In this document: positions 1 through 5,828 of the stretch, piece by piece | Layout: each line of letters starts with the position of its first letter | How positions within the stretch are numbered: the stretch's first letter is position 1 | DNA from: an uncultured Methylophilus sp. | GTDB lineage: Bacteria; Pseudomonadota; Gammaproteobacteria; Burkholderiales; Methylophilaceae | Assembly: GCA_936943315.1 (NCBI GenBank) | Contig: CAKZJM010000301.1 | Coordinates: 1-7,271 of the forward strand | Direction of reading: 5' to 3' | Length of the DNA stretch: 7,271 nucleotides | Program-made: the position numbers and the translations under genes | Notes under the pieces: generated by a model | Seen by the model: only the letters and a program-made list of their open reading frames with translations | Told to the model about the DNA's origin: nothing | Databases searched by the model: none

Positions 1-36
1 GTCAACTTTTAAGGCAAATTCATCTATAAGTGCCAT
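1..36 (-). CDS. N-terminal fragment of an unidentified minus-strand gene, cut by window edge
   Basis: An ATG on the minus strand at 36-34 opens a frame that stays open for all 12 codons to the window edge, reading MALIDEFALKVD. An AGGA Shine-Dalgarno-like sequence lies 5 nt upstream of the ATG (about 42-45), which supports this start. A second in-frame ATG at 42-40 is possible but has no good ribosome site. The gene follows the XRE regulator gene in the same direction with a gap of about 127 nt, so it may be under its control. Twelve residues are too few to assign a family. It could also be a chance frame. Confidence 0.4.
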   Translation of the reverse strand, partial: MALIDEFALKVD

Positions 37-91
37 GATCATCCTGACCGTACTATTTATTAAACCCCTAAAGTTATCTTCGAAGTCGTGC

Positions 92-130
92 TGAAGTTAA
101 GATGATTTGAGCATGACTAGATTAACTTCA
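92..130. repeat. 9-bp inverted repeat between the left-edge gene and the XRE gene
   Basis: TGAAGTTAA at 92-100 is repeated as its exact reverse complement TTAACTTCA at 122-130, separated by 21 nt. It sits in the short gap upstream of the left-edge minus-strand gene. No U-run follows on either strand, so it is not a standard terminator. It could be an operator or a chance AT-rich match. Confidence 0.35.
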
Positions 131-137
131 AACCTCT

Positions 138-178
138 ATTTCTTACCTTTTAAATAGGTTTTTTTAAAGGTGAGAAAT
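138..178. repeat. 13-bp inverted repeat (hairpin) overlapping the 3' end of the XRE gene
   Basis: ATTTCTTACCTTT (138-150) pairs with AAAGGTGAGAAAT (166-178) with one G-T wobble across a 15-nt loop that contains a run of T at 159-165. The right arm covers the last codons and stop codon of the XRE gene. The stem is long enough to form a stable RNA hairpin, but no U-tract follows it on the minus strand. It may act as a 3' end stabiliser, a weak terminator or an attenuator. A shorter ACCT/AGGT stem followed by seven T within the loop could end transcription coming from the left on the + strand. Confidence 0.5.
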
Positions 179-526
179 AATCAATCTAAACATCTGAAGC
201 CTTTTTTCATCATCCATCACCCCAATTTCAGCTTCACTTTTCGCAAGTATACTCAGCGCCTTTTTTTCAATCTCGTCTTTGCGGCTTTCGTCGAAACTTT
301 TTTCCTCATTCGGGCTTAAGGTCCCAAACAGTATGTAGTGAATATTCATGCCTAGCCTAGAAAGCGCGTCCAGATATTTAAGTGTGGGCAAATTAATACC
401 TTTTTCGTACTGAAATTGTGTGGCCTTACCAATCCCTAGCTTGTCGGCAATAGTCTCCTGAGTGAAGCCACGCTTTTTACGCTCCTCTTTTAGGCGCGCA
501 CCTATTCCGTCTTGAAGTGTTAGCAT
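164..526 (-). CDS. XRE-family helix-turn-helix transcriptional regulator
   Basis: A 120-residue protein with a Cro/CI (XRE) DNA-binding domain at about residues 8-66. It shows the usual basic helix (RLKEERKKRGFTQETIADKL), the turn GIGKATQFQYEKG and the final helix ending near LGMNIHYILFG. The charged C-terminal part (about 70-120) is predicted helical (EKKALSILAKSEAEIG) and may mediate dimerisation. There is no peptidase or toxin domain. The start at 526 gives a full HTH domain; the only purine-rich stretch upstream (minus-strand AGGAA, about 541-545) is rather distant. The gene points away from the transposition operon, and a symmetric palindrome at 565-582 lies about 40 bp upstream of its start, which fits autoregulation. 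Whether it belongs to the transposon or to the flanking host DNA is not clear. The family call is firm; the target genes are inferred. Confidence 0.9.
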   Translation of the reverse strand: MLTLQDGIGARLKEERKKRGFTQETIADKLGIGKATQFQYEKGINLPTLKYLDALSRLGMNIHYILFGTLSPNEEKSFDESRKDEIEKKALSILAKSEAEIGVMDDEKRLQMFRLIISHL

Positions 527-564
527 CAGAGTAAATATTGTTCCTGTACAGATGTTCAGTGATT

Positions 565-582
565 ATTATACATTTGTATAAT
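565..582. promoter_or_regulatory. Palindromic operator/promoter candidate with divergent TATAAT boxes
   Basis: ATTATAC (565-571) and GTATAAT (576-582) form a perfect 7-bp inverted repeat around a 4-nt spacer. Each arm contains a consensus TATAAT, one on each strand. The minus-strand box would start transcription near 558, giving the XRE gene a leader of about 30 nt. No good -35 match is visible at 17 bp for either direction. Overlap of a dyad with the -10 box upstream of an XRE gene is typical of autorepression, so this is the best operator candidate. The site is inferred from symmetry and position only. Confidence 0.5.
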
Positions 583-809
583 ATTTTTCATATATATAAA
601 TAATTTATTGGTGTTGTTATATTTATATGTTCTTTTGTTATGGTGATAATATGCCTCTTATTAGGTATATTACTGGGTTAGGATTTAAAAACCACTTAAA
701 GTGTACTCTGTAGTTCACCTTCAATATTGAGGTCAGGTGCAGCCGAAACCAAAGACGAAGGCGTTTAAGATAAAGCTCTAGAAGAAGAGAAAGGATAGTT
801 TCATGACAT

Positions 810-846
810 AAAAAAACCGGAGTCATCATTTAAGAATCATCCGGCT
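810..846 (-). terminator. Rho-independent terminator on the minus strand
   Basis: Read on the minus strand, AGCCGGA (846-840) pairs with TCCGGTT (821-815) across an 18-nt loop, with one G-T wobble. The stem is followed by seven consecutive T (positions 816-810, overlapping the stem base). It starts 2 nt after a minus-strand TAA at 851-849. It does not serve tnsA, which runs the other way, and no complete minus-strand gene lies to its right. Confidence 0.6.
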
Positions 847-848
847 TC

Positions 849-926
849 TTACCGCTTGCGCGGGGATACAGCTTCGACAAAGTCAGTATCTCTCAGTGGG
901 TGGGCGAAGTCAAGGCTTTCTATTGC
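849..926 (-). pseudogene. Possible 3' end of a truncated minus-strand gene next to the terminator
   Basis: On the minus strand a frame runs from just after a TAG (929-927) to a TAA stop at 851-849. It codes for 25 residues ending DTDFVEAVSPRKR. It has no start codon of its own, and an intrinsic terminator follows 2 nt after the stop, the usual layout at a genuine gene end. I do not recognise the protein. If real, it is the tail of a gene interrupted or left behind by insertion of the Tn7-like element, and the transposon end would lie between it and tnsA. The frame is short enough to be chance, so confidence is low. Confidence 0.3.
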
Positions 927-949
927 CTAAATATTCGCATCTATACATT

Positions 950-954
950 GGGAG
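950..954 (+). promoter_or_regulatory. Ribosome binding site deciding the tnsA start
   Basis: GGGAG lies 5 nt before the ATG at 960. The alternative in-frame GTG at 900 has no comparable site and would add 20 residues that look non-native. The ATG at 960 is therefore preferred. Confidence 0.7.
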
Positions 955-959
955 TTTTC

Positions 960-1877
960 ATGAAAAGTCACCCTAAGGACGGCGCTCGACCTGCGCGGTC
1001 GTTGCACAAGTCTGCACCTCATCGCACTGTTGGAGGAATCCAAGTTAACGGCATTGCCGTTGAGTATGAGTCATACAATGAACGCAATGCGATTCTCTTG
1101 CTAGCGATTTGCCATGACGTAATACAGATCAATAGTCAGCCAATTAGATTGAGCTATATCGATGAAAAAGATCGCAGTCGATATCAGATCCCTGATTTTG
1201 AAATCGTGACAAGCGATGGAGGTGTTTACTATTTAGAGATTAAAGCGATTGAGAATCTCCTTCAGCCTGACAATCTTCAGAAGTACAGCCTCATTGCGAA
1301 GGCTTACATCAACCAACAACTTGCCCTGAAATTTCTGACCAATATACAGATCGAGCAAAAACCATTATTTGATGCAGCCAAGTTGCTATTTCGGTATCAC
1401 AACTTTCCGGTGAGCACTCAGCTTATCCAGCAAGCGAACTTAGTTCTGGCAAATGGTGGGATGAGTATTCGAGACTATCTTCAAGCCAGCGGTAATCAAT
1501 TACGTGATATTTATGCACTCATTGCGCAGAGACACATTGCTTTTGATTTAACCAGACCGTTGAACTTGAGCTCCTCCATCAGTTTACCCAATCAGCCATA
1601 TGAGGGAGTTACCTTTGAAAAGATTGTATCCTCAACCCGGTATGGTAATTTTCTGGAAAGGTTGGCTGTGGGTCATGTCCAGGCAGATCAATCACTCATG
1701 GCAACTGCGAAGGGTTGGAGACAGATTAATAACCGTCCTCAGCTTTGGGGAGTGGTCGGAGGCTTTAGCGAGCTACCGCCTCTACGTGATGCCAATTCGG
1801 GAGAGTTCTATCGAAGCCCTGGCCGCAGACGAGATTCTGCACCTGGTCAAAATAATCAAAACGTTAATTTCGACTGA
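960..1877 (+). CDS. tnsA: TnsA-like endonuclease subunit of a Tn7-like transposase (C-terminus possibly frameshifted)
   Basis: In Tn7-like elements TnsA is the restriction-enzyme-like subunit that cuts the 5' transposon ends, working with TnsB. This 305-residue product has the expected nuclease core: an acidic helix VEYESYNERNAILLLA (E37 or E41), then PDF with D79, then YLEIK with E93 and K95, matching the E...D...(Q/E)xK pattern of TnsA. Residues ~100-262 would form the C-terminal domain that contacts TnsC. The ATG at 960 is chosen for its GGGAG site. The stop overlaps the Shine-Dalgarno of tnsB, 9 nt before the tnsB ATG. The last ~42 residues (after QLWG, residue 264 on) are rich in R, S, P, G and N and look unlike a folded domain. 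The overlapping +1 frame instead encodes a strongly helical continuation, suggesting an indel near 1747-1750. In Tn6022-type elements the equivalent gene is called tniC. Confidence 0.9.
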   Translation: MKSHPKDGARPARSLHKSAPHRTVGGIQVNGIAVEYESYNERNAILLLAICHDVIQINSQPIRLSYIDEKDRSRYQIPDFEIVTSDGGVYYLEIKAIENLLQPDNLQKYSLIAKAYINQQLALKFLTNIQIEQKPLFDAAKLLFRYHNFPVSTQLIQQANLVLANGGMSIRDYLQASGNQLRDIYALIAQRHIAFDLTRPLNLSSSISLPNQPYEGVTFEKIVSSTRYGNFLERLAVGHVQADQSLMATAKGWRQINNRPQLWGVVGGFSELPPLRDANSGEFYRSPGRRRDSAPGQNNQNVNFD

Positions 1878-1881
1878 GGGG
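1876..1881 (+). promoter_or_regulatory. Ribosome binding site of tnsB
   Basis: GAGGGG lies 5 nt before the ATG at 1887 and overlaps the tnsA stop codon (TGA at 1875-1877), which suggests coupled translation of the two transposase subunits. Confidence 0.65.
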
Positions 1882-1886
1882 CCAGG

Positions 1887-3872
1887 ATGCGGCAGTTCCA
1901 AATTGCAAAAGGCCTTGTTATCAACACCAATGGTCAGGTCTACGAGTACACCGATAGATCGCTAGGGGAGCTTTATTTTCAGTCACCTGAGAATGGTCAA
2001 CGAATTATTATCAAAGAGACAGATTTCTTCTCATCAGTAGAAGATGGCACCATTCATGTCTTAAATAATCAGTCCTCCCCCAAAACACTTCTCACTGATG
2101 GCTTAGAACAAACCACCACGCCACTGATTGTCGATATAGGAGATAAGTATGTGAAGCAGTTACAGTGGAAATTACATTATGTCCATGGCATACAAAAGGC
2201 TGGCATCAGTCGTGGATGCCGTGAAAAAATCAAAAACGAAATCCCTAAACTCGCCGCAAAGATAAATGATGCGTCTCCTCCATCTCCATCCGCCGTTCAG
2301 GTCTGGTTACTAACTTATCATCGAGCTATCGATCCGAATCTACAACTTGTCAGTAAGAATGCCTATAGAAAGCGGGTAAATCAGATCGATTCTGACAGTG
2401 AGTTATTCTTGCAAGATCGGATTCAGCTCCATTACGCCCAGTTGACTCGCCCAAGTATCGCGGATGCCTATCGGCAATATCTGCGTGCTTTGAAGCTTGA
2501 AAACAAAAGTCGTTTGGCTGAGGGTCGTATTGAGTTATACCAAGTATCAGATAGGACCTTCTTTAACCGTATTAAGCAATTACCCCAGAAAGAGCTACTC
2601 ATTGCAAGATATGGTTATGAAGTTGCACGCAAGCAGTTGAAAGTCAGTCAGGGTCATCTCCCTGCCGATTATCCATTAGATGTGGTCGAAATTGATCATA
2701 CCTTGATGAACCTTTATGTTGTCGATGATGTTTCCTATCTGCCACTAGGCCGACCCTGGATTACAGCAATCAAAGATCGACATACAAATGTGTTACTGGG
2801 ATTCTATATTTCATTTCATGCCGGTGGTTTGCAGTCTATTTTTGGCGCTATCAAACACTCGCTTCGCTCACACCAATACGCTTTTGATAAATGGCCGGAA
2901 TTAGAAAATGGCTGGACAGCGTTTGGCCTGGGAACTATTTATTGTAGTGATAGAGGCGCAGATTTTATGTCACAGCAATACTGGCGAGCATTGTTAGATT
3001 TGGGTGCCAGTTATGAACTCTGCGAACGTAGAACTCCATGGCTCAAAGGTTCGATTGAAAGGTTCTTTCTGACGCTAGAGCGTACCTTTTTTGAAACCTT
3101 GCCTGGCAAGACTTTTAACAGTTTGGCTAATCGCAAAGATTATGATCCCAGGCAGCATGCTGTTATCCGTTTTTCTACACTTGTATTTTTAATGCATAAA
3201 TGGGCGGTTGATTATCACAATGTCACGCCACACTCGCGCAAGCTAGCTACTCCGATAGAGCTTTGGAATGAGGGGGTCGGCTTTGCGCCACCGCCGCTTC
3301 CGGCTTCGACGCAATCCCTAGATATTATTTTGGGCGAGCGACATCAAGGGGTTGTCAGGAATGAGGGCATTCAATACTTAGGACTGCATTTTGCAGATAG
3401 TGGGCTTCAGGATCTGGTTGATGAGCTCGGGCGTGGTTTTACTGCTGAATTTATCGTGAATCCTGAAAATATCGGCTATATCCATTTAAAGCACCCCCGT
3501 ACAGGGCAGTACCAGCGCGTCAATTGTACTCGGCCTGATTATTCCCATGGCCTGACACTATTCCAGCATAAGTATCTCAGGCATGAAGCTAAGATTCATT
3601 CAAAGAACAATCACTCCATAGAGCAGCTTTTTGATGTTCGATCTGTGATCGAGGACAAAATCAAAGAAGATATTGCACTGAAGGATTCTGCGCATAAAAA
3701 ACAACTTGGCCGAATTGCAGCAATTAACTCGAATGCCGTTCTGGATAAGCAAACACGCTCCACTTCTGCAGTGTTTGCGAATGTACAGCGAAGCAAAAAA
3801 TTGATTGATGACGGAAATTCTTCTGCATCTCCATCTCCGTTTACAAACGTTCCTCATTATCAGTGGGAGTAA
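1887..3872 (+). CDS. tnsB: TnsB-like DDE transposase (rve core, Mu-type C-terminal domain)
   Basis: This is the catalytic transposase that binds the transposon ends, cuts the 3' ends and joins them to the target. The 661 residues carry N-terminal DNA-binding segments (about 1-240, with a helix-turn-helix-like stretch around VQVWLLTYHRA). An RNase H-fold (rve) catalytic core follows at about 255-400. The triad is visible as D270 in VVEIDHT, D355 in YCSDRGADF and E391 in KGSIERFF, a D-D(35)E spacing typical of the TnsB/Tn5053 TniA/MuA group. The Mu-transposase C-terminal beta-barrel lies at about 485-545 (GVVRNEGIQYLGLHF). The lysine-rich, then Ser/Pro-rich tail ending in PHYQWE matches the flexible TnsB/MuA tail that contacts the AAA+ partner. 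Length is normal and all catalytic residues are present, so it should be active. In Tn6022-type nomenclature this is tniA. Confidence 0.96.
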   Translation: MRQFQIAKGLVINTNGQVYEYTDRSLGELYFQSPENGQRIIIKETDFFSSVEDGTIHVLNNQSSPKTLLTDGLEQTTTPLIVDIGDKYVKQLQWKLHYVHGIQKAGISRGCREKIKNEIPKLAAKINDASPPSPSAVQVWLLTYHRAIDPNLQLVSKNAYRKRVNQIDSDSELFLQDRIQLHYAQLTRPSIADAYRQYLRALKLENKSRLAEGRIELYQVSDRTFFNRIKQLPQKELLIARYGYEVARKQLKVSQGHLPADYPLDVVEIDHTLMNLYVVDDVSYLPLGRPWITAIKDRHTNVLLGFYISFHAGGLQSIFGAIKHSLRSHQYAFDKWPELENGWTAFGLGTIYCSDRGADFMSQQYWRALLDLGASYELCERRTPWLKGSIERFFLTLERTFFETLPGKTFNSLANRKDYDPRQHAVIRFSTLVFLMHKWAVDYHNVTPHSRKLATPIELWNEGVGFAPPPLPASTQSLDIILGERHQGVVRNEGIQYLGLHFADSGLQDLVDELGRGFTAEFIVNPENIGYIHLKHPRTGQYQRVNCTRPDYSHGLTLFQHKYLRHEAKIHSKNNHSIEQLFDVRSVIEDKIKEDIALKDSAHKKQLGRIAAINSNAVLDKQTRSTSAVFANVQRSKKLIDDGNSSASPSPFTNVPHYQWE

Positions 3873-3877
3873 AAGTG

Positions 3878-4816
3878 ATGATCGGATTGTTTGATAACCA
3901 GCCCTCTCTAAGGTTTAACCATCGTGTCGAGAAGTTTGATCGTCAAAATGTTCTTAATGGCACTCCTGCTGAGAAGTTTGCGTTTATGGAAAACGTAACA
4001 GTACCTATAAACAGTTTTCAGAATGCGCGCGACTTTATTGATGCCCTTTTGATGAGAACTAAACGGTCTAAGCGTCCCGGCGGATTATGGATTATTGGTG
4101 AAGGAGGTGTAGGTAAGAGTTTTATTTTAGCGGACTTGATGAGTCGCTATCCAACAATAGATACCGATGTGGCAAGAATTACTCCTGTGTTAGGAATCAG
4201 CTTTGAAGAGCGCCCTTCAGTGTCATCCATTTTAATTGAGTTGCTGATTCAGCTTGGTCAGGATCCCCAGTTGATTCATTACCGACGTAATTCTGATTTG
4301 CAGCGCATGTTAATTGAAGCGCTGAAAAGCTGCGGCACAATGGTTATTTTCTTTGATGAAGCACACCATATTTGGCTTACGGCGAGGACCAGAAAGAATG
4401 CTGATCGCTTGGGTGGTGTATTGGGTGACTTTTTGAAGCAGTTATACGATAAAACCAATGTTGCCTTTATTTTCTGCGGCACTCCTGGTTTGGTTGAGAT
4501 ATTTAAAGAGGATGCTCAGGCCAATACGCGTTGGTCAGGTACCTTGCTACTTAAGCCTTTTAATTTCGACTCGGTCTTTATTGGCTTGTTAAGGTCACTT
4601 GACGCGGCCGCTCCGTTAAAGGAGTTGTGCATGCTCGCGGAAAACTATGGCGAAAAACTATATAAATCGACACGAGGTAATTTTCGATTACTAAAGCGAC
4701 TGCTTGCAGAAGCAATCTATATCGCCGCAACAAGAAATGCTGATAAATTAAGTTTGGAACATCTTGCAGAGGCGCATTTCGGGGTTTTTTGCGATCAGGA
4801 GAACCCATTTAAATGA
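3878..4816 (+). CDS. tnsC: TnsC/TniB-like AAA+ ATPase, transposition regulator
   Basis: TnsC binds DNA as an ATP-dependent filament and connects the TniQ-marked target with the TnsAB transposase; it also contributes to target immunity. The 312-residue protein has Walker A GEGGVGKS (74-81), Walker B MVIFFDEAHH with D160 and E161, and a sensor-like strand AFIFCGTPG near 196-204. The C-terminal lid helices include RGNFRLLKRLLAEAI. Its size fits TniB/short TnsC rather than the ~555-residue Tn7 TnsC. The ATG at 3878 is preferred over the GTG codons at 3863 and 3875 because GGGAG (3865-3869) lies 8 nt before it. It begins 5 nt after the tnsB stop, and its TGA overlaps the next ATG as ATGA (4813-4816). 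The family is certain; activity is inferred from intact motifs. Confidence 0.95.
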   Translation: MIGLFDNQPSLRFNHRVEKFDRQNVLNGTPAEKFAFMENVTVPINSFQNARDFIDALLMRTKRSKRPGGLWIIGEGGVGKSFILADLMSRYPTIDTDVARITPVLGISFEERPSVSSILIELLIQLGQDPQLIHYRRNSDLQRMLIEALKSCGTMVIFFDEAHHIWLTARTRKNADRLGGVLGDFLKQLYDKTNVAFIFCGTPGLVEIFKEDAQANTRWSGTLLLKPFNFDSVFIGLLRSLDAAAPLKELCMLAENYGEKLYKSTRGNFRLLKRLLAEAIYIAATRNADKLSLEHLAEAHFGVFCDQENPFK

Positions 4817-5826
4817 CTACCCCTGTCCGCTTGTTTCATCGTATGGAGCCCTCAGTTGGCGAGAGCGCAGCTGGCTTTTTGATGCGGGTTTCCCATTTAA
4901 ATGGATTGCAGTCGTCCGCTGAGTTACTTAAGTATGTGACTGGAAGTGAGTCGGCGACTGTGCAGCATCAATATATCCCTGAGCTGGCTTATTTTTGCAG
5001 AAATACAATCGATGAAATGCTCCAACTTTCAGGTTATGAAAAATGGGTCAATGCAGAGCCACGTTGGTCATTACAATCAGAATGGATAACTAAGTCAGTC
5101 TTTGTGCAAAGTCGACTTTCCAAAGTTTGCACTCTATGTTTAGCAGAGTCACCTTTTATACGTGCCTTATGGAGCTTGAGTTTTTACAATCATTGCGCTT
5201 GGCATGACTGTCAACTGATTGATCGATGTCCCGGTTGCAAACGACTATTGCAATGGGACAGGCGCCGCCCAGAGTATTGTAGTTGTCGGCATTCTTTGTC
5301 CAGTGCGGACGTTATAAGCTTGCATGGTAATAGTTTGTTACTGTCAAAAGCGATTGCCTTCAGGCTGACTGGTGACGCTTCTCTTTTAAGTACCGTCACG
5401 AACAAAAAGCTCTTTGAGCAATTGATAGGGTTGAGTGTCGATGGGATGTGTAAATCGATCTGGTTCCTAGGACATTGCCTTCCTGATTTGGGGCAGCATT
5501 CAACAGGTCATGGTAGAAAAAAGCCAGCTTTAGAGGCCTTCGAGTTGATGTTGGATAAAGCTTTTTTCAACTTGGGCAATTGGCCGGATGCAGTTGGACA
5601 GCAATTGGAAAAGCTCGTGTTCGAGCAATTACAGCCAGAGTTCTCTGCGGTGGCATTTCACTATCTTCTAAGACCCCTGGATCACTATCTCAAAACTAGC
5701 CTGGATAGTGCAGAGCTTGCTTTTATTGGTCACGTTTACGAGCAACATTTACAGAAAATCTGGCGCAGATTTGGCAAAAAGAACACCGGTTCTCGCTATG
5801 AAAAACAATTGATTCTGGATTTTTGA
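4813..5826 (+). CDS. tniQ: TniQ-family target-selection protein, first copy (TniD-like)
   Basis: TniQ/TnsD proteins recognise the target site, or a targeting complex, and recruit TnsC. This 337-residue protein opens with the family signature RLFHRMEPSVGESAAGFLMRV (about 6-26), followed by HLNGL. Zinc-binding clusters follow: C106-x2-C109, then C128, H131 and C133 in NHCAWHDC, CPGC (C139, C142) and YCSCRH (C156, C158, H160). The C-terminal half (about 165-337) is helical and less typical. It is much shorter than Tn7 TnsD (~500 residues), so it has at most a short DNA-recognition part. The ATG overlaps the tnsC stop (ATGA), with AGGAG 11 nt upstream, indicating translational coupling. It differs clearly from the second TniQ downstream. 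The family is firm, but what it targets cannot be read from the sequence. Confidence 0.93.
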   Translation: MTTPVRLFHRMEPSVGESAAGFLMRVSHLNGLQSSAELLKYVTGSESATVQHQYIPELAYFCRNTIDEMLQLSGYEKWVNAEPRWSLQSEWITKSVFVQSRLSKVCTLCLAESPFIRALWSLSFYNHCAWHDCQLIDRCPGCKRLLQWDRRRPEYCSCRHSLSSADVISLHGNSLLLSKAIAFRLTGDASLLSTVTNKKLFEQLIGLSVDGMCKSIWFLGHCLPDLGQHSTGHGRKKPALEAFELMLDKAFFNLGNWPDAVGQQLEKLVFEQLQPEFSAVAFHYLLRPLDHYLKTSLDSAELAFIGHVYEQHLQKIWRRFGKKNTGSRYEKQLILDF

Positions 5827-5828
5827 AT

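Larger units (their letters stand above)
527..959. other. 433-bp non-coding region between the divergent XRE gene and tnsA
   Basis: The left part (about 555-660) is very AT-rich. It contains a palindrome with back-to-back TATAAT boxes (565-582), a 9-bp AT-only inverted repeat (594-602 with 620-628) and two TTGTTAT copies starting 21 bp apart (614 and 635). CTGTACAG at 544-551 and TCAATATTGA at 721-730 are perfect palindromes. The right part holds a minus-strand terminator (810-846) and a possible gene end (849-926). Tn7-like elements normally have their terminal TnsB-binding sites upstream of tnsA, so one transposon end is expected here. I could not recognise a convincing set of repeated ~20-bp binding sites or a clear TGT terminus. 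Confidence 0.6.

Noticed and set aside
638..829. 63-codon minus-strand open frame
   Set aside because: No recognisable domain, no good ribosome site, it runs across the terminator at 810-829, and its composition looks like translated AT-rich spacer.
850..870. CCGCTTGCGCGGGGATA, resembling half of a type I-E CRISPR repeat
   Set aside because: Only one copy is seen, the 5' half does not match, and no second repeat occurs at a spacer-length distance. The palindrome is more simply part of the putative minus-strand gene end (SPRKR codons).
896..905. TGGGTGGGCG, similar to the terminal TGTGGGCGGA of Tn7
   Set aside because: The first bases do not form a TGT terminus, and fewer than 70 bp without repeated motifs remain before tnsA, too little support for a transposon end.
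900..959. Extended tnsA start at GTG 900
   Set aside because: No Shine-Dalgarno there, while the ATG at 960 has GGGAG 5 nt upstream and gives a normal TnsA N-terminus.
3600..3857. Minus-strand open frames over the tnsB 3' end
   Set aside because: These overlap the coding sequence of the TnsB tail, are cysteine- and arginine-rich without a domain, and lack start signals.
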